64,000 nt of DNA from Acetobacter orientalis (GTDB lineage: Bacteria; Pseudomonadota; Alphaproteobacteria; Acetobacterales; Acetobacteraceae). Under the pieces are notes generated by a model. It was not told the DNA's origin, did no database searches, and was given only the letters and a program-made list of their open reading frames with translations. The stretch lies in NCBI RefSeq assembly GCF_000963965.1, contig NZ_BAMX01000035.1:20971-84970 (forward strand). The letters are read 5' to 3'. This document shows positions 21,500-31,033 of the stretch, in pieces (position 1 is the stretch's first letter; each line of letters starts with the position of its first letter). The position numbers and the translations under genes were made by a program.

Positions 21500-21772
21500 A
21501 TGCCAAGGCGCGTCCTTACCGGACGTGTGACCAGCGACAAGATGGACAAGACCGTAACGGTTCTTGTCGATCGTCGCGTCATGCATCCGCTGTATAAGAA
21601 GTTCATTCGTCGCTCTAAAAAATATGCGGCGCATGATGAAGAAAACACCTGCAAGGTGGGCGATACGGTTCGCATTATCGAATGCCCCCCGATTTCCCGG
21701 CGCAAGACGTGGGCTGTGGTTTCTCGTAATGGTGAAACCGTTGATGCTTCCGCTGCTGGCGTGTCGGCGTAA
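21500..21772 (+). CDS. rpsQ: 30S ribosomal protein S17
   Basis: Primary 16S rRNA-binding protein of the small-subunit body. From ATG 21500 the product is 90 residues, starting [25 protein letters not shown] lies 9 nt upstream. The upstream open frame belongs to rpmC's other frame and is not coding. OB-fold motifs [10 protein letters not shown] and [16 protein letters not shown] are present. Confidence 0.97.
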   Translation: MPRRVLTGRVTSDKMDKTVTVLVDRRVMHPLYKKFIRRSKKYAAHDEENTCKVGDTVRIIECPPISRRKTWAVVSRNGETVDASAAGVSA

Positions 21773-21790
21773 GGTAAGGATATCTAAGAC

Positions 21791-22159
21791 ATGATCCATC
21801 CCGAGACCAACCTCGACGTGGCCGATAACTCCGGTGCGCGTCAGGTGCAGTGCATCAAGGTGCTGGGCGGTTCCAAGCGGAAATCTGCCTCGGTCGGCGA
21901 CGTGATCGTCGTTTCCGTCAAGGAAGCCATCCCTCGTGGGAAGGTGAAAAAAGGCGACGTCCACCAAGCTGTTATCGTTCGTACCTCTTATCCGGTTCGT
22001 CGCCCAGATGGTAGCGCGATCCGTTTTGATAAGAACGCTGCTGTTCTGATCAACAAACAGCAGGAGCCGATTGGTACGCGTATCTTTGGCCCGGTTGTTC
22101 GTGAACTGCGTGCGCGCAAGTTCATGAAAATCATCTCTCTGGCCCCGGAGGTGCTATAA
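21791..22159 (+). CDS. rplN: 50S ribosomal protein L14
   Basis: Protein at the subunit interface and binding site of the silencing factor RsfS. The 122-residue product starts [21 protein letters not shown] and has [13 protein letters not shown] near the end. Its final A is also the first base of rplX (TAATG). Confidence 0.98.
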   Translation: MIHPETNLDVADNSGARQVQCIKVLGGSKRKSASVGDVIVVSVKEAIPRGKVKKGDVHQAVIVRTSYPVRRPDGSAIRFDKNAAVLINKQQEPIGTRIFGPVVRELRARKFMKIISLAPEVL

Positions 22160-22479
22160 TGGCTGCGCGTATTAAAAAGGGCGATACAGTCGTTGTTATC
22201 AGCGGTTCTTCTAAAGGAACCGAAGGTGAAGTTCTGTCAGTGCGCCCTGCAGAAGGTCGTGCTGTTGTGCGTGGTGTTGCAATTGCTAAACGTCATCAGA
22301 AGCCCACACGTATGGGTGATGAAGGCGGTATTATTGCACGCGAAGCACCGGTTCATCTGTCTAACCTGAAGCTGGTTGATCCTGCTTCCAAAAAGCCGAC
22401 CCGCGTTGGGTTCCGTGTTCTGGAAGATGGTCGCAAAGTCCGTGTTGCTAAGGCAACAGGCGAAGTAATCGAAGGCTAA
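22159..22479 (+). CDS. rplX: 50S ribosomal protein L24
   Basis: Assembly-initiating protein of the large subunit with a KOW motif ([20 protein letters not shown]) at the N-terminus. The product is 106 residues. The start overlaps the rplN stop by 1 nt, so translation is coupled. Confidence 0.98.
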   Translation: MAARIKKGDTVVVISGSSKGTEGEVLSVRPAEGRAVVRGVAIAKRHQKPTRMGDEGGIIAREAPVHLSNLKLVDPASKKPTRVGFRVLEDGRKVRVAKATGEVIEG

Positions 22480-22489
22480 GGGGGCGAGG

Positions 22490-23059
22490 ATGACCGAGTC
22501 TAAAAGCGTTCGTTCCGTTCCTCGTTTTCAGGAACGTTATGAAAACGAACTGCGCGCGAAGCTTCGTGAGCAGTTCGGCTATACCAATGAGATGCAGGTT
22601 CCACGGCTTGAAAAAATCGTCCTGAACATGGGCGTTGGTGAAGCTGCTGGTGACCAGAAGAAGCTTGATGCGGCCGTTGCTGAAATGACCCTGATTGCTG
22701 GCCAGAAGCCAGTTAAGACGGTGGCTAAAAAGGCAATTGCAGGCTTCAAGATTCGTGAAGGTCTGCCGATTGGTTGTAAAGTTACTCTGCGTCGTGCGCA
22801 GATGTACGAATTCCTTGATCGTCTGGTGACGATTGCTATGCCACGCATCCGTGACTTCCGCGGTTTGCCAGCAAGCAAAGGGTTCGATGGGCGTGGTAAC
22901 TTTGCGCTGGGTCTGAAAGAACAGATCGTGTTTCCCGAAATCGACTACGATAAAGTAGACGATATTCGCGGCATGGACGTTGTGTTCGTGACCAGTGCAA
23001 AGACGGATGCTGAAGCAAAAGCGCTTCTTAAAGCATTCGATCTCCCCTTTGCAGCGTAA
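22490..23059 (+). CDS. rplE: 50S ribosomal protein L5
   Basis: Central-protuberance protein that binds 5S rRNA. The 189-residue product has the signature [14 protein letters not shown] and the [17 protein letters not shown] segment. It starts 10 nt after rplX. An 83-nt gap with a GAAAACC/GGTTTTC hairpin (23098-23104 with 23111-23117) separates it from rpsN; this is the largest gap in the spc gene group and may tune relative output. Confidence 0.98.
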   Translation: MTESKSVRSVPRFQERYENELRAKLREQFGYTNEMQVPRLEKIVLNMGVGEAAGDQKKLDAAVAEMTLIAGQKPVKTVAKKAIAGFKIREGLPIGCKVTLRRAQMYEFLDRLVTIAMPRIRDFRGLPASKGFDGRGNFALGLKEQIVFPEIDYDKVDDIRGMDVVFVTSAKTDAEAKALLKAFDLPFAA

Positions 23060-23142
23060 CGGAAATCGTCTACCTGTCATCAGGTGTTGTTGTCTTGGAA
23101 AACCGTCGAAGGTTTTCGAAGGGTTCCGGAGGATAAAATTAT

Positions 23143-23448
23143 ATGGCTAAGACTTCTGCCATTACGCGCAATGCCAAGCGTGCTAGCATGGCCGCGCGTG
23201 ACAAGGAAAAGCGTGCGGCGTTGAAAAACATCGTTATGGACCGCTCGCTTCCTGTAGAAGATCGGTTTGATGCGTCTTTGAAACTGGCTGAGCTTCCTCG
23301 CAATGGCTCACGCGTTCGCGTGCGTTTGCGTTGCAAGCTGACAGGTCGTTCACGCGGTAACTACCGTAAGTTCGAACTGTGCCGTATTGCCCTGCGTGAT
23401 CTGGCTTCTAGCGGGCAGATCCCGGGCCTGGTCAAAGCAAGCTGGTAA
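23143..23448 (+). CDS. rpsN: 30S ribosomal protein S14 (long, zinc-free type)
   Basis: Small-subunit head protein. At 101 residues it is the long form that lacks the CXXC-CXXC zinc ribbon of the short form, so it does not depend on zinc. The C-terminal core [23 protein letters not shown] (cited here as LTGRSRG and [10 protein letters not shown]) is typical. GGAGGAT precedes the ATG. rpsH follows after 9 nt. Confidence 0.97.
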   Translation: MAKTSAITRNAKRASMAARDKEKRAALKNIVMDRSLPVEDRFDASLKLAELPRNGSRVRVRLRCKLTGRSRGNYRKFELCRIALRDLASSGQIPGLVKASW

Positions 23449-23457
23449 GGGCGCATA

Positions 23458-23856
23458 ATGTCACTTTCTGATCCGTTGGGTGATATGCTCACCCGCATCC
23501 GTAACGCACAGCGCGCACGTCATGCTGCTTGTGTGTCTCCGGCGTCTAACCTGCGTTCTAGCGTGCTTGATGCGCTTCAGCGTGAAGGCTACATCCGTGG
23601 CTATAAGCGTGAAGAAGTTCGTAAGGGTATTGTTCAGCTGCACATCGAGCTGAAATATTCTGAGGGTGAACCGGTTATTAAGGAAATTCACCGCGTGTCC
23701 CGTCCGGGCCGTCGTGTTTATTCCAAAATTAAAGAACTGCCACGTGTGTGCGCTGGTCTGGGTGTTTCTATCCTTTCCACCCCTCGTGGTGTTCTATCTG
23801 ACGTAGAGGCTCGCGCTGCCAATGTTGGCGGTGAAGTCCTCTGCCGCGTGTTCTGA
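23458..23856 (+). CDS. rpsH: 30S ribosomal protein S8
   Basis: Central-domain assembly protein that binds 16S helix 21. The 132-residue product has the start [15 protein letters not shown] and the end [22 protein letters not shown] (STPRGVLSD is the conserved motif). In E. coli S8 represses the spc operon at the rplE leader; not verifiable here. Confidence 0.98.
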   Translation: MSLSDPLGDMLTRIRNAQRARHAACVSPASNLRSSVLDALQREGYIRGYKREEVRKGIVQLHIELKYSEGEPVIKEIHRVSRPGRRVYSKIKELPRVCAGLGVSILSTPRGVLSDVEARAANVGGEVLCRVF

Positions 23857-23866
23857 GGAGGGATAC

Positions 23867-24400
23867 ATGTCACGTGTAGGCAAATATCCCGTCGAAGTTC
23901 CTGGTGGGGTGACCGTCTCTATTGCGGATGGTGTTTTCAAGGCAAAGGGCAAGCTGGGTGAGCTTTCTCTTCCGCTGTCTTCTCACATTGAAGCTGAAAT
24001 TGCCGAAGGCAAGGTTGCTGTGCGCCCAGTGGGCACCGCAGCGCAGGCTCGTATGATGTGGGGTACAACCCGCGCTTTGATTGCAACTGCAATTAAAGGT
24101 GTTTCTGAAGGGTTCTCCAAAACTCTGGAAATCAACGGTACTGGTTATCGTGCTGCTGTTCAGGGTTCCAACCTTGTGATGAACCTTGGGTTCTCTCACG
24201 ACGTGGTTTACCCGATTCCGCAGGGTATCAAGATTTCTACACCGCGCCCGACTGCCATCGTTGTTGAAGGCATCGATAAGCAGCGCGTTGGTCAGGTTGC
24301 TCTTGATATTCGTAGCTACCGCAAGCCTGAGCCTTACAAAGGTAAGGGTGTGCGTTACGAAACGGAAACCATTCGTCGCAAGGAAGGCAAGAAGAAATAA
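23867..24400 (+). CDS. rplF: 50S ribosomal protein L6
   Basis: Protein near the sarcin-ricin loop, 177 residues. The ATG at 23867 ([15 protein letters not shown]) with GAGGAGGG upstream is preferred over an earlier in-frame start within rpsH. The signature [12 protein letters not shown] is near the C-terminus. It shares 1 nt with rplR (TAATG). Confidence 0.98.
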   Translation: MSRVGKYPVEVPGGVTVSIADGVFKAKGKLGELSLPLSSHIEAEIAEGKVAVRPVGTAAQARMMWGTTRALIATAIKGVSEGFSKTLEINGTGYRAAVQGSNLVMNLGFSHDVVYPIPQGIKISTPRPTAIVVEGIDKQRVGQVALDIRSYRKPEPYKGKGVRYETETIRRKEGKKK

Positions 24401-24762
24401 TGAGCACTCAGCAGGAACTGCGGAATCGGCGGCGTGCTCGCCTCCGTTTTCAGCTCCGTCGCAAGGCTGGTGGTCGTCCGCGTCTGTCGGTCTTCCGGTC
24501 TGGCAAAAATATTTATGCACAGGTCATCGACGACGTACAGGGCCGTACACTGGCTTCTGCGTCCAGCTTGGATAAAGAACTGCGTGAAGGCCTGAAGACA
24601 GGCGCAACAAAAGACAGTGCAAACGCTGTTGGTAAGCTGGTTGCCCAGCGTGCTGTTGCCGCTGGTGTCTCTCAGGTTGTTTTTGACCGTGGGGAATATC
24701 TGTATCATGGCCGCGTGAAGGCCCTGGCGGAGGCTGCCCGCGAGGGCGGTCTCTCCTTCTGA
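24400..24762 (+). CDS. rplR: 50S ribosomal protein L18
   Basis: 5S rRNA-binding protein of the central protuberance. The product is 120 residues with [18 protein letters not shown] and the C-terminal [21 protein letters not shown]. It overlaps rplF by 1 nt. Confidence 0.98.
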   Translation: MSTQQELRNRRRARLRFQLRRKAGGRPRLSVFRSGKNIYAQVIDDVQGRTLASASSLDKELREGLKTGATKDSANAVGKLVAQRAVAAGVSQVVFDRGEYLYHGRVKALAEAAREGGLSF

Positions 24763-24777
24763 GGAAAGGATCACGTA

Positions 24778-25350
24778 ATGGCTCGTGAACCAAGAGAAGG
24801 CGGTCGAGGCGGCCGTGATCGCGAACGCGAAGGTGATGAACTGGTTGATAAACTGGTTACCATCAACCGCGTTGCCAAAGTTGTAAAAGGCGGCCGTCGT
24901 TTCGCCTTTGCTGCTCTGGTTGTTGTGGGTGACCAGAAAGGTCGCGTTGGCTACGGTGCAGGTAAGGCGCGTGAAGTGCCTGAAGCTATTCGTAAGGCTA
25001 CGGAACGTGCTAAACGTGGCATGATCCGTGTGCCGATGAAGGAAGGCCGCACCCTGCATCATGACGTTGCTGGTCACTTCGGTGCTGGTAAAGTTGTGCT
25101 GCGCTCTGCCGAAGCCGGTACCGGTATTATTGCTGGTGGCCCAATGCGTGCAGTGTTTGAAAGCCTGGGCATTAACGATGTGGTTGCGAAGTCCCTTGGG
25201 ACACGTAACCCGCACAACATGGTGAAAGCGACTTTTGACGCTCTGACCCGTTGTGCTAGCCCGCGCTCAGTTGCAAACCGTCGTGGTAAGAAGGTTGCTG
25301 AAATCTTCGGTAAGCGCGACCAAGCAGCAGGGGAGGCCGCTGATGTCTGA
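24778..25350 (+). CDS. rpsE: 30S ribosomal protein S5
   Basis: Accuracy-related (ram) small-subunit protein and spectinomycin target. The 190-residue product opens with an Arg/Gly/Glu-rich tail of about 20 residues ([19 protein letters not shown]), common in alphaproteobacteria, then the dsRNA-binding-like core [17 protein letters not shown] and [15 protein letters not shown]. It overlaps rpmD by 8 nt. Confidence 0.98.
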   Translation: MAREPREGGRGGRDREREGDELVDKLVTINRVAKVVKGGRRFAFAALVVVGDQKGRVGYGAGKAREVPEAIRKATERAKRGMIRVPMKEGRTLHHDVAGHFGAGKVVLRSAEAGTGIIAGGPMRAVFESLGINDVVAKSLGTRNPHNMVKATFDALTRCASPRSVANRRGKKVAEIFGKRDQAAGEAADV

Positions 25351-25528
25351 GGCCAAAACCTTTAAAGTGATCCAGATTGCGTCCGGTAACGGTCGCAAGC
25401 CTGGTCAGCAGGAAACACTGGTCGGTCTGGGTCTGAACAAGATCGGTCGTGAACGCGTGCTTGAAGACACCCCTTCAACCCGTGGCATGGTCCGTAAAGT
25501 CGCCCACCTTGTGAAGGTGGAGGATTGA
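25343..25528 (+). CDS. rpmD: 50S ribosomal protein L30
   Basis: Small large-subunit protein. From ATG 25343 the product is 61 residues, starting [19 protein letters not shown]; the motif [20 protein letters not shown] is typical. The start sits inside the rpsE 3' end (8-nt overlap), with GGGGAGG upstream. One base separates it from rplO. Confidence 0.96.
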   Translation: MSEAKTFKVIQIASGNGRKPGQQETLVGLGLNKIGRERVLEDTPSTRGMVRKVAHLVKVED

Positions 25529-25529
25529 T

Positions 25530-26018
25530 ATGAATCTGAATGAGCTGCGCGATAACGAGGGTTCTCGGTATCGTAAAAAACGTCTTGGCCGTGGCATTGG
25601 CTCCGGTAAAGGCAAAACATCTGGTAAAGGTGTTAAAGGGCAGAAAGCTCGCGAAGGCGTTTCTTTGAACGGCTTCGAGGGTGGTCAGCTGCCACTTTAT
25701 CGTCGTCTGCCAAAACGTGGCTTCAAGAACATCTTCCGCAAGGTTTATGCTCCGGTTAACCTCGGTGCTGTTGAAAAAGCTTTTGCTGAAGGTAAGATTG
25801 ACGCAGGCGTGACTGTAACTGAAGCTGTGCTGAAAATTGCAGGGCTTGTTGGTACAGGCAAGTACGCTGGTGTGCGTATTCTGGGCGAAGGCGAACTGTC
25901 TCGTGCAGTGACCTTTGAAGTTTCTGGCGCTTCTGCTTCTGCTGTTGCAGCAGTAGAAAAAGCTGGTGGCTCTGTTAAGGTTCTTGCTCCTAAGGCAGCA
26001 GAAGCCAGCGCATCCTAA
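25530..26018 (+). CDS. rplO: 50S ribosomal protein L15
   Basis: Late-assembly large-subunit protein, 162 residues. The N-terminal basic Gly-rich extension [19 protein letters not shown] and the segment [18 protein letters not shown] are diagnostic. It is the last ribosomal-protein gene before secY; a 12-bp hairpin follows directly. Confidence 0.98.
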   Translation: MNLNELRDNEGSRYRKKRLGRGIGSGKGKTSGKGVKGQKAREGVSLNGFEGGQLPLYRRLPKRGFKNIFRKVYAPVNLGAVEKAFAEGKIDAGVTVTEAVLKIAGLVGTGKYAGVRILGEGELSRAVTFEVSGASASAVAAVEKAGGSVKVLAPKAAEASAS

Positions 26019-26025
26019 TGCGATG

Positions 26026-26057
26026 GGAAGGAGAAAGGGGAAGCTCTTTCTCCTTCC
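26026..26057 (+). promoter_or_regulatory. 12-bp perfect hairpin between rplO and secY
   Basis: GGAAGGAGAAAG (26026-26037) pairs perfectly with CTTTCTCCTTCC (26046-26057) around an 8-nt loop. Five T residues occur only from 26063, so termination would be inefficient; it could attenuate secY relative to the ribosomal genes. A smaller GTCTAA/TTAGAC hairpin follows at 26083-26097. Confidence 0.7.
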
Positions 26058-26156
26058 AGTCTGTTTTTCCAGAGGTTTTCTGGTCTAACTTTTAGACTAT
26101 CATGCCAGCGTCCCGCATTGATTGTGGTGGCGCTGTTTGTGTGAAAGGACGGATGC

Positions 26157-27515
26157 ATGGCTTCCGCGGCCGAACAGCTGGCTGCCAACTTCAATGTGGG
26201 TTCGTTTGCTAAGGCAACAGAACTCAAGAAGCGGATTTGGTTTACGCTTGGCGCGCTCATCATTTACCGTCTGGGTACGTATATTCCGGTACCGGGTGTT
26301 GATGCGACCGTAATGGGCCAACTGCTGGCACAGCATCAGGGTGGCATCTTGGGCATGTTTAACATGTTCACGGGTGGTGCTTTGGGGCGTATGACAGTTT
26401 TTGCCCTCAACATTATGCCGTATATCTCTGCGTCTATTATTGTGCAGTTGATGTCTACTGCTATTCCTTCGCTTGAAGCGCTCAAGAAGGAAGGTGAGCA
26501 GGGGCGTAAAAAGCTCAATGAGTATACGCGCTATCTGACCGTGTTTATTGCTCTCTTTCAGGCTTATGGCATTGCTGTAGGGCTGGAAAGCATGAGAAGC
26601 TCTGCTGGTGCTGCGGTTGTGAACCCCGGTGTCTTCTTTCTTGTTTCCTGCGTGATTACTCTCGTGGGCGGCACCATGTTTCTTATGTGGCTTGGTGAGC
26701 AGATTACCTCTCGTGGGGTGGGGAACGGAATTTCACTGATCATTTTTGCGGGTATTGTGGCCAACTTGCCGCATGCTTTGGCAAGTCTGTTTCAGTTAGG
26801 ATATACCGGCGCTCTTTCTCCAATATTCGTTTTGCTGTTTTTGGTGTTAGCCGCCATTACCATTACGTTTATTGTGTTTATGGAGCAGGCTCAGCGCAGA
26901 GTTGTTATCCAGTACCCCAAACGCCAGATGGGGCAGAAGATGTTTGGTGGTGACACCACGCATATGCCGCTTAAGGTGAATACGGCTGGCGTTATTCCGC
27001 CTATTTTTGCCTCTTCGGTTCTGCTTATTCCTGTGACAATCTCTGGGTTCATGAACGGTAAGTCCATGCCAGGATGGTTGTCTTTTCTTGGGGAAGAACT
27101 GGGGCAGGGGCAGCCACTTTACATGCTGTTTTATGCAGCCATGATTGTGTTCTTTTCCTACTTCTATGCTGCGGTAACGTTTAACCCGACCGAGACAGCA
27201 GATAATTTGCGTAAGCAAGGTGGCTTTATACCGGGTATTCGCCCCGGCGCAGCGACAGCTACTTATTTCGATAAGATTCTGACACGTCTGACCACGATTG
27301 GTGCGGCGTATATGGTTCTTGTCTGCCTGCTGCCGCAAATTTTAATTAGCCGTTACAATGTGCCGTTCTATTTCGGTGGTACGAGCTTAATCATTATTGT
27401 GTCTGTGACCATTGATACCGTCACGCAAATTCAGTCTCATCTGGTTGCGCATCAGTATCAGGGGCTTATGAAGCGTTCTCGGGGTGGTAGAAAGCAAAGG
27501 ATTATCCGGCGATGA
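26157..27515 (+). CDS. secY: Preprotein translocase subunit SecY
   Basis: Channel-forming subunit of the SecYEG translocon in the inner membrane. The 452-residue protein has about ten hydrophobic segments; the first follows KKRIWFTLGALIIYRLGTYI. Typical loop motifs RYLTVFIALFQAYGIAVGLE and FNPTETADNLRKQGGFIPGIRPG are visible. The stop overlaps adk by 4 nt (ATGA). The secY-adk-rpsM order is the common alphaproteobacterial arrangement. Confidence 0.98.
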   Translation: MASAAEQLAANFNVGSFAKATELKKRIWFTLGALIIYRLGTYIPVPGVDATVMGQLLAQHQGGILGMFNMFTGGALGRMTVFALNIMPYISASIIVQLMSTAIPSLEALKKEGEQGRKKLNEYTRYLTVFIALFQAYGIAVGLESMRSSAGAAVVNPGVFFLVSCVITLVGGTMFLMWLGEQITSRGVGNGISLIIFAGIVANLPHALASLFQLGYTGALSPIFVLLFLVLAAITITFIVFMEQAQRRVVIQYPKRQMGQKMFGGDTTHMPLKVNTAGVIPPIFASSVLLIPVTISGFMNGKSMPGWLSFLGEELGQGQPLYMLFYAAMIVFFSYFYAAVTFNPTETADNLRKQGGFIPGIRPGAATATYFDKILTRLTTIGAAYMVLVCLLPQILISRYNVPFYFGGTSLIIIVSVTIDTVTQIQSHLVAHQYQGLMKRSRGGRKQRIIRR

Positions 27516-28162
27516 ATATTATTTTTCTTGGACCGCCGGGTGCAGGGAAAGGGACGCAGTCCAAGCTGTTGGAAGACCGCTATGGGCTGGTGCAGATCTC
27601 TACCGGGGATATGCTGCGCGCCGAGGTTGCTCGTGGTTCTGAGACCGGGAAACAGGCTAAAAGCCTGATGGATACTGGCCGTCTGGTACCAGATGAGCTG
27701 ATTATTGCGATGTTGCAGTCCAGAATTGCGCAACCTGATTGTGCAAAAGGTTTTATTCTGGATGGTTTTCCACGGACAACGGGGCAGGCTGAAGCTCTGG
27801 ATGGTATGCTTAAAGCAAGCCACCAGCAGATTGATATTGTTCTGTTTCTGGACGTGGATGAAGACATTCTTGCGGACAGAATCTCTGGCCGTTTCACCTG
27901 CGCAAAGTGTGGAACAACCTACAACGAGGTTTCAAACCCGCCCAAAGTGGCTGGCGTTTGTGATGCGTGTGGCAGCCATGAGTTTAAGCGCCGTGCAGAC
28001 GACAAGCGTGAAACAGTTGTGGAACGCTTGAAAGAATACCGGAAACTGACTGCACCAATTCTACCGTTCTATGAAAAAACCGGGCGTTTACATGCCATTA
28101 ACGGCATGCTGCCCGCGTCAGAAGTGACGGCGCAAATTGAAGCAGTGTTAGCTAAGTCGTGA
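27512..28162 (+). CDS. adk: Adenylate kinase
   Basis: Cytoplasmic enzyme catalysing ATP + AMP = 2 ADP. The 216-residue protein has the P-loop GPPGAGKGT at residues 7-15, the DGFPRT motif and the long-form LID. The LID carries four cysteines (CAKC and CDAC), so a structural zinc is expected, unlike the E. coli enzyme. It is translationally coupled to secY. Confidence 0.98.
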   Translation: MNIIFLGPPGAGKGTQSKLLEDRYGLVQISTGDMLRAEVARGSETGKQAKSLMDTGRLVPDELIIAMLQSRIAQPDCAKGFILDGFPRTTGQAEALDGMLKASHQQIDIVLFLDVDEDILADRISGRFTCAKCGTTYNEVSNPPKVAGVCDACGSHEFKRRADDKRETVVERLKEYRKLTAPILPFYEKTGRLHAINGMLPASEVTAQIEAVLAKS

Positions 28163-28164
28163 GT

Positions 28165-28182
28165 GATCACGAAAAAGTGATC
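28165..28182 (+). terminator. Weak terminator-like hairpin after adk
   Basis: GATCAC/GTGATC with a GAAAAA loop begins 3 nt after the adk stop and is followed by CGTTTTCGTT. The stem is only 6 bp, so termination would be partial at best. It lies just upstream of the rpsM promoter candidate. Confidence 0.35.
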
Positions 28183-28190
28183 CGTTTTCG

Positions 28191-28228
28191 TTGACTTGTG
28201 TGAGTGGCCGGTATATTTCGCGGCCACT
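28191..28228 (+). promoter_or_regulatory. rpsM promoter with a dyad spanning the -10
   Basis: TTGACT (28191-28196) and TATTTC (28214-28219) are 17 nt apart (TATATT at 28212 gives 15). The -10 lies in the 10-bp centre of a perfect inverted repeat, AGTGGCCG (28203-28210) and CGGCCACT (28221-28228). The dyad could be an operator or the first hairpin of the transcript. Confidence 0.55.
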
Positions 28229-28301
28229 GAGTGAAATCTGCTTTCGTGATGAAAGCTATGAGATTCTGCCGCTGAGGCAGGCATCTACAGGAGTGTAAGG
28301 C

Positions 28302-28679
28302 GTGGCACGTATTGCCGGCGTGAATGTCCCGACCAACAAACGCGTTGTTATTGGGCTTCAGTATATTTACGGGATTGGCGCAACTAAAGCAGAACAGATC
28401 TGCACCGCAGCAGGTATTCCTGACGCGAAGCGCGTTAATGAACTGAGCGACGACGAAATCATGAAGCTGCGTGAGCTGATTGATACCCAGTATCGCGTTG
28501 AAGGCGATCTGCGTCGTGAAGTTGCTATGAACATCAAACGCCTGATGGATCTGGGTTGCTACCGTGGCCTGCGCCACCGTCGTGGGCTGCCTGTTCGTGG
28601 TCAGCGTACACACACCAATGCTCGTACCCGTAAGGGTAAAGCTGTGGCGATTGCTGGTAAGAAAAAAGCAGCGCGTTAA
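28302..28679 (+). CDS. rpsM: 30S ribosomal protein S13
   Basis: Small-subunit head protein forming bridges to the 50S subunit. The product is 125 residues from a GTG start; GTG is required because the conserved N-terminus [14 protein letters not shown] begins exactly there, with AGGAG about 10 nt upstream. The C-terminal [19 protein letters not shown] is diagnostic. First gene of the alpha operon. Confidence 0.98.
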   Translation: MARIAGVNVPTNKRVVIGLQYIYGIGATKAEQICTAAGIPDAKRVNELSDDEIMKLRELIDTQYRVEGDLRREVAMNIKRLMDLGCYRGLRHRRGLPVRGQRTHTNARTRKGKAVAIAGKKKAAR

Positions 28680-28745
28680 TTCGCTTTGTTGAAAAACTCC
28701 GGACGGCTTTTGCGGGCATCTGGGTAGAGACTGAGGTAGAAAATT

Positions 28746-29138
28746 ATGGCGAAAGCCGCAGCACCGCGTATTCGTAAAAAAGAGCGCAAGAACATTATTT
28801 CTGGCGTGGCACACGTTCTGTCCACGTTTAATAACACCATGATCACCATTTCTGACGCACAGGGAAATGCAATTTCCTGGTCTTCAGCTGGTGCACAGGG
28901 CTTCAAAGGCTCACGTAAATCTACGCCGTATGCCGCGCAGGTTGCAGCGGAAGATGCAGGCCGTAAAGCTCGTGAACACGGTATGGAAACGCTGGAAATT
29001 GAAGTTTCTGGCCCTGGGTCAGGCCGTGAAAGCGCTCTGCGTGCGCTGCAGGCTGTTGGCTTTGCAATTACCTCTATCCGTGACATGACGCCAGTTCCGC
29101 ACAACGGCTGCCGTCCGCGTAAGCGCCGTCGCGTTTAA
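28746..29138 (+). CDS. rpsK: 30S ribosomal protein S11
   Basis: Platform protein of the small subunit, 130 residues. It contains [20 protein letters not shown] and the C-terminal [13 protein letters not shown], both hallmarks of S11. It follows rpsM after 66 nt and is followed by a terminator-like hairpin before rpoA. Confidence 0.98.
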   Translation: MAKAAAPRIRKKERKNIISGVAHVLSTFNNTMITISDAQGNAISWSSAGAQGFKGSRKSTPYAAQVAAEDAGRKAREHGMETLEIEVSGPGSGRESALRALQAVGFAITSIRDMTPVPHNGCRPRKRRRV

Positions 29139-29150
29139 GGATTGAAATGT

Positions 29151-29179
29151 GTGGCTACAGTGTTGTAGCCACCGTTTTT
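29151..29179 (+). terminator. Intercistronic terminator/attenuator rpsK-rpoA
   Basis: GTGGCTACA (29151-29159) pairs perfectly with TGTAGCCAC (29164-29172) around GTGT and is followed by CG and five T residues. In position it would reduce rpoA and rplQ output relative to rpsM and rpsK. No separate promoter for rpoA is obvious in the 70 nt that follow. Confidence 0.7.
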
Positions 29180-29249
29180 CGGTTTGTTTGTTAAAGCTCA
29201 GAGAAATCGCTGCTTCAGCAGTGGTTTTTCGTATTGAAAGGCCGGTACC

Positions 29250-30269
29250 TTGGTCCTTCAGAAAAACTGGCAATCTCTGATCAAGCCTGAAAAGCTTGAA
29301 GTCGAATCCGGAGTGGAGCCGACACGTATTGCAACAGTTGTTGCGGAGCCGCTTGAACGTGGTTTCGGGATGACTCTGGGCAACGCCCTGCGCCGTGTGC
29401 TGCTGTCTTCCCTTCAGGGTGCGGCTGTTACTGCAGTGCAGATTGATGGCGTTCTGCACGAGTTTTCTTCCGTAGCTGGTGTGCGTGAAGATGTGACGGA
29501 TATTGTCCTGAACATCAAACAGTTGGCTCTGAGCATGCACGGCGAAGGCCCGAAGCGCATGGTGCTGACGGCTACCGGCCCCGGTGAAGTCCGTGCAGGG
29601 CAGATCCAGACGGGTCATGATATTGAAATCATGAACCCTGATCTGGTTATCTGCACGCTGGATGATGGTGTGAAATTGGGTATGGAGTTCGTGGTTGGTA
29701 TGGGCAAAGGCTACGTGCCTGCTGCTGCAAACCGCCCGGAAGATGCTCCTATCGGCCTTATCCCGGTTGATGCCATTTATTCTCCGGTTAAGCGCGTGTC
29801 TTATAAAGTTGAGCCTACCCGTGTTGGGCAGGTGACCGACTATGACAAGCTGCTGCTGACCGTTGAAACCAATGGCGCCATTACGCCGGAAGATGCTGTT
29901 GCATTGGCTGCACGGATCCTGCAGGATCAGTTGCAGTTGTTCATCAACTTTGATGAACCACGTCCGGTACAGGCTGAAGAGCCTCAGGATGATCTGCCGT
30001 TCAACCGCAACCTGCTGCGTAAGGTTGATGAGCTTGAACTGTCTGTTCGTAGCGCTAACTGCCTGAAGAACGACAACATCATCTATATCGGGGACCTCGT
30101 CCAGAAGAGCGAGCAGGAAATGCTGCGGACTCCGAACTTTGGTCGTAAGTCTCTGAACGAGATCAAGGAAGTTCTGACCTCTATGGGTCTTTCCCTTGGT
30201 ATGAATGTGCCGGCTTGGCCGCCGGAAAATATTGAAGATCTGGCAAAACGGCTTGATGAGCCGTTCTGA
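29250..30269 (+). CDS. rpoA: DNA-directed RNA polymerase subunit alpha
   Basis: Assembly scaffold of RNA polymerase, 339 residues. The start is TTG at 29250: it gives the alphaproteobacterial N-terminus [18 protein letters not shown], has GAAAGG upstream, and the next Met is deep in the conserved domain. The N-terminal dimerisation domain has [19 protein letters not shown]; the C-terminal DNA/activator-binding domain has [15 protein letters not shown] and [13 protein letters not shown]. It sits downstream of a possible attenuator. Confidence 0.98.
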   Translation: MVLQKNWQSLIKPEKLEVESGVEPTRIATVVAEPLERGFGMTLGNALRRVLLSSLQGAAVTAVQIDGVLHEFSSVAGVREDVTDIVLNIKQLALSMHGEGPKRMVLTATGPGEVRAGQIQTGHDIEIMNPDLVICTLDDGVKLGMEFVVGMGKGYVPAAANRPEDAPIGLIPVDAIYSPVKRVSYKVEPTRVGQVTDYDKLLLTVETNGAITPEDAVALAARILQDQLQLFINFDEPRPVQAEEPQDDLPFNRNLLRKVDELELSVRSANCLKNDNIIYIGDLVQKSEQEMLRTPNFGRKSLNEIKEVLTSMGLSLGMNVPAWPPENIEDLAKRLDEPF

Positions 30270-30298
30270 GCCCACTTCTTACGACTAGGAACTGAACT

Positions 30299-30724
30299 AT
30301 GCGTCACCGTATTGCCGGCCGTAAGCTCGGCGTTACTTCTTCTCACCGTGCTGCCATGTTCCGCAACATGGCAGTTGCTCTGATCAAACACGAGCAGATC
30401 ACAACCACGCTGCCTAAAGCAAAAGAACTGCGCCCGGTTGTTGAAAAGCTGATCACCCTTGGCAAGCGTGGAGACCTTCATGCACGCCGTCAGGCACATG
30501 CTATGCTGCGTGACGATGTGATCGTGAAGAAACTGTTCACCGCTATTGCTGAACGCTACAAAGGCCGCACAGGTGGGTATTCCCGCGTTATGCGTGCTGG
30601 CATGCGTTATGGTGATGCTGCTGACATGGCCGTGATTGAACTCGTTGACCGCGATGTAAGCGCAAAAGGCCAAGATAGCGGCCCACGCCCTGAAGTTGCA
30701 GGCGAACACGACCTGGCAGCCTAA
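30299..30724 (+). CDS. rplQ: 50S ribosomal protein L17
   Basis: Large-subunit protein at the tunnel exit side, 141 residues. Core motifs are [19 protein letters not shown] and [23 protein letters not shown]. The last 20 residues ([20 protein letters not shown]) form a polar tail beyond the E. coli length. Last gene of the ribosomal superoperon. Confidence 0.98.
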   Translation: MRHRIAGRKLGVTSSHRAAMFRNMAVALIKHEQITTTLPKAKELRPVVEKLITLGKRGDLHARRQAHAMLRDDVIVKKLFTAIAERYKGRTGGYSRVMRAGMRYGDAADMAVIELVDRDVSAKGQDSGPRPEVAGEHDLAA

Positions 30725-30741
30725 TACGCTGTTATGTTACA

Positions 30742-30767
30742 GGGGGCCGAGCGTTTCGGCTCCCTTT
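30742..30767 (+). terminator. Terminator after rplQ
   Basis: GGGGGCCGA pairs with TCGGCTCCC (one G-T pair) around a short loop, followed by TTTGCC. The stem is strong and the U-tract poor. Its place after the last ribosomal gene supports the call. Confidence 0.6.
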
Positions 30768-31033
30768 GCCCTGTTATAAAACAAGGCGCTGCTTGCCCCT
30801 TTGGTAGGCAGATATAATGCGGCACAGAATGTTGAGTTTGCTCCGTTCCGTGTTGTTTGGGTGAGATCGTCTGGATCTGTTGAATCTGCACTGAGTGTGT
30901 GGAGCCCATTGAAAAATCTTTTTTTGACGAACCCGGTGAGCACTCCCGCCATGGTTCGTATTGATAATGCGCAAGAACCCGTTGCAATGAGGCACGGGGG
31001 GCAAGCCGTTATCGCATGTAGGAGAGCATGTAG
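30768..31033 (+). other. Gene-free stretch upstream of the MFS carrier
   Basis: No convincing gene or RNA here. A perfect TATAAT occurs at 30813-30818 with only TGCTTG (30790-30795) 17 nt upstream, so it is a possible promoter with a weak -35. A TTGACG at 30924-30929 has no usable -10. The carrier's ribosome-binding site TAGGAGAG ends about 7 nt before its ATG. Confidence 0.4.

Noticed and set aside
20220..21506. 428-codon minus-strand open frame across rpsC-rplP-rpmC
   Set aside because: It is opposite three certain ribosomal genes and has no family likeness, so it is a codon-bias shadow.
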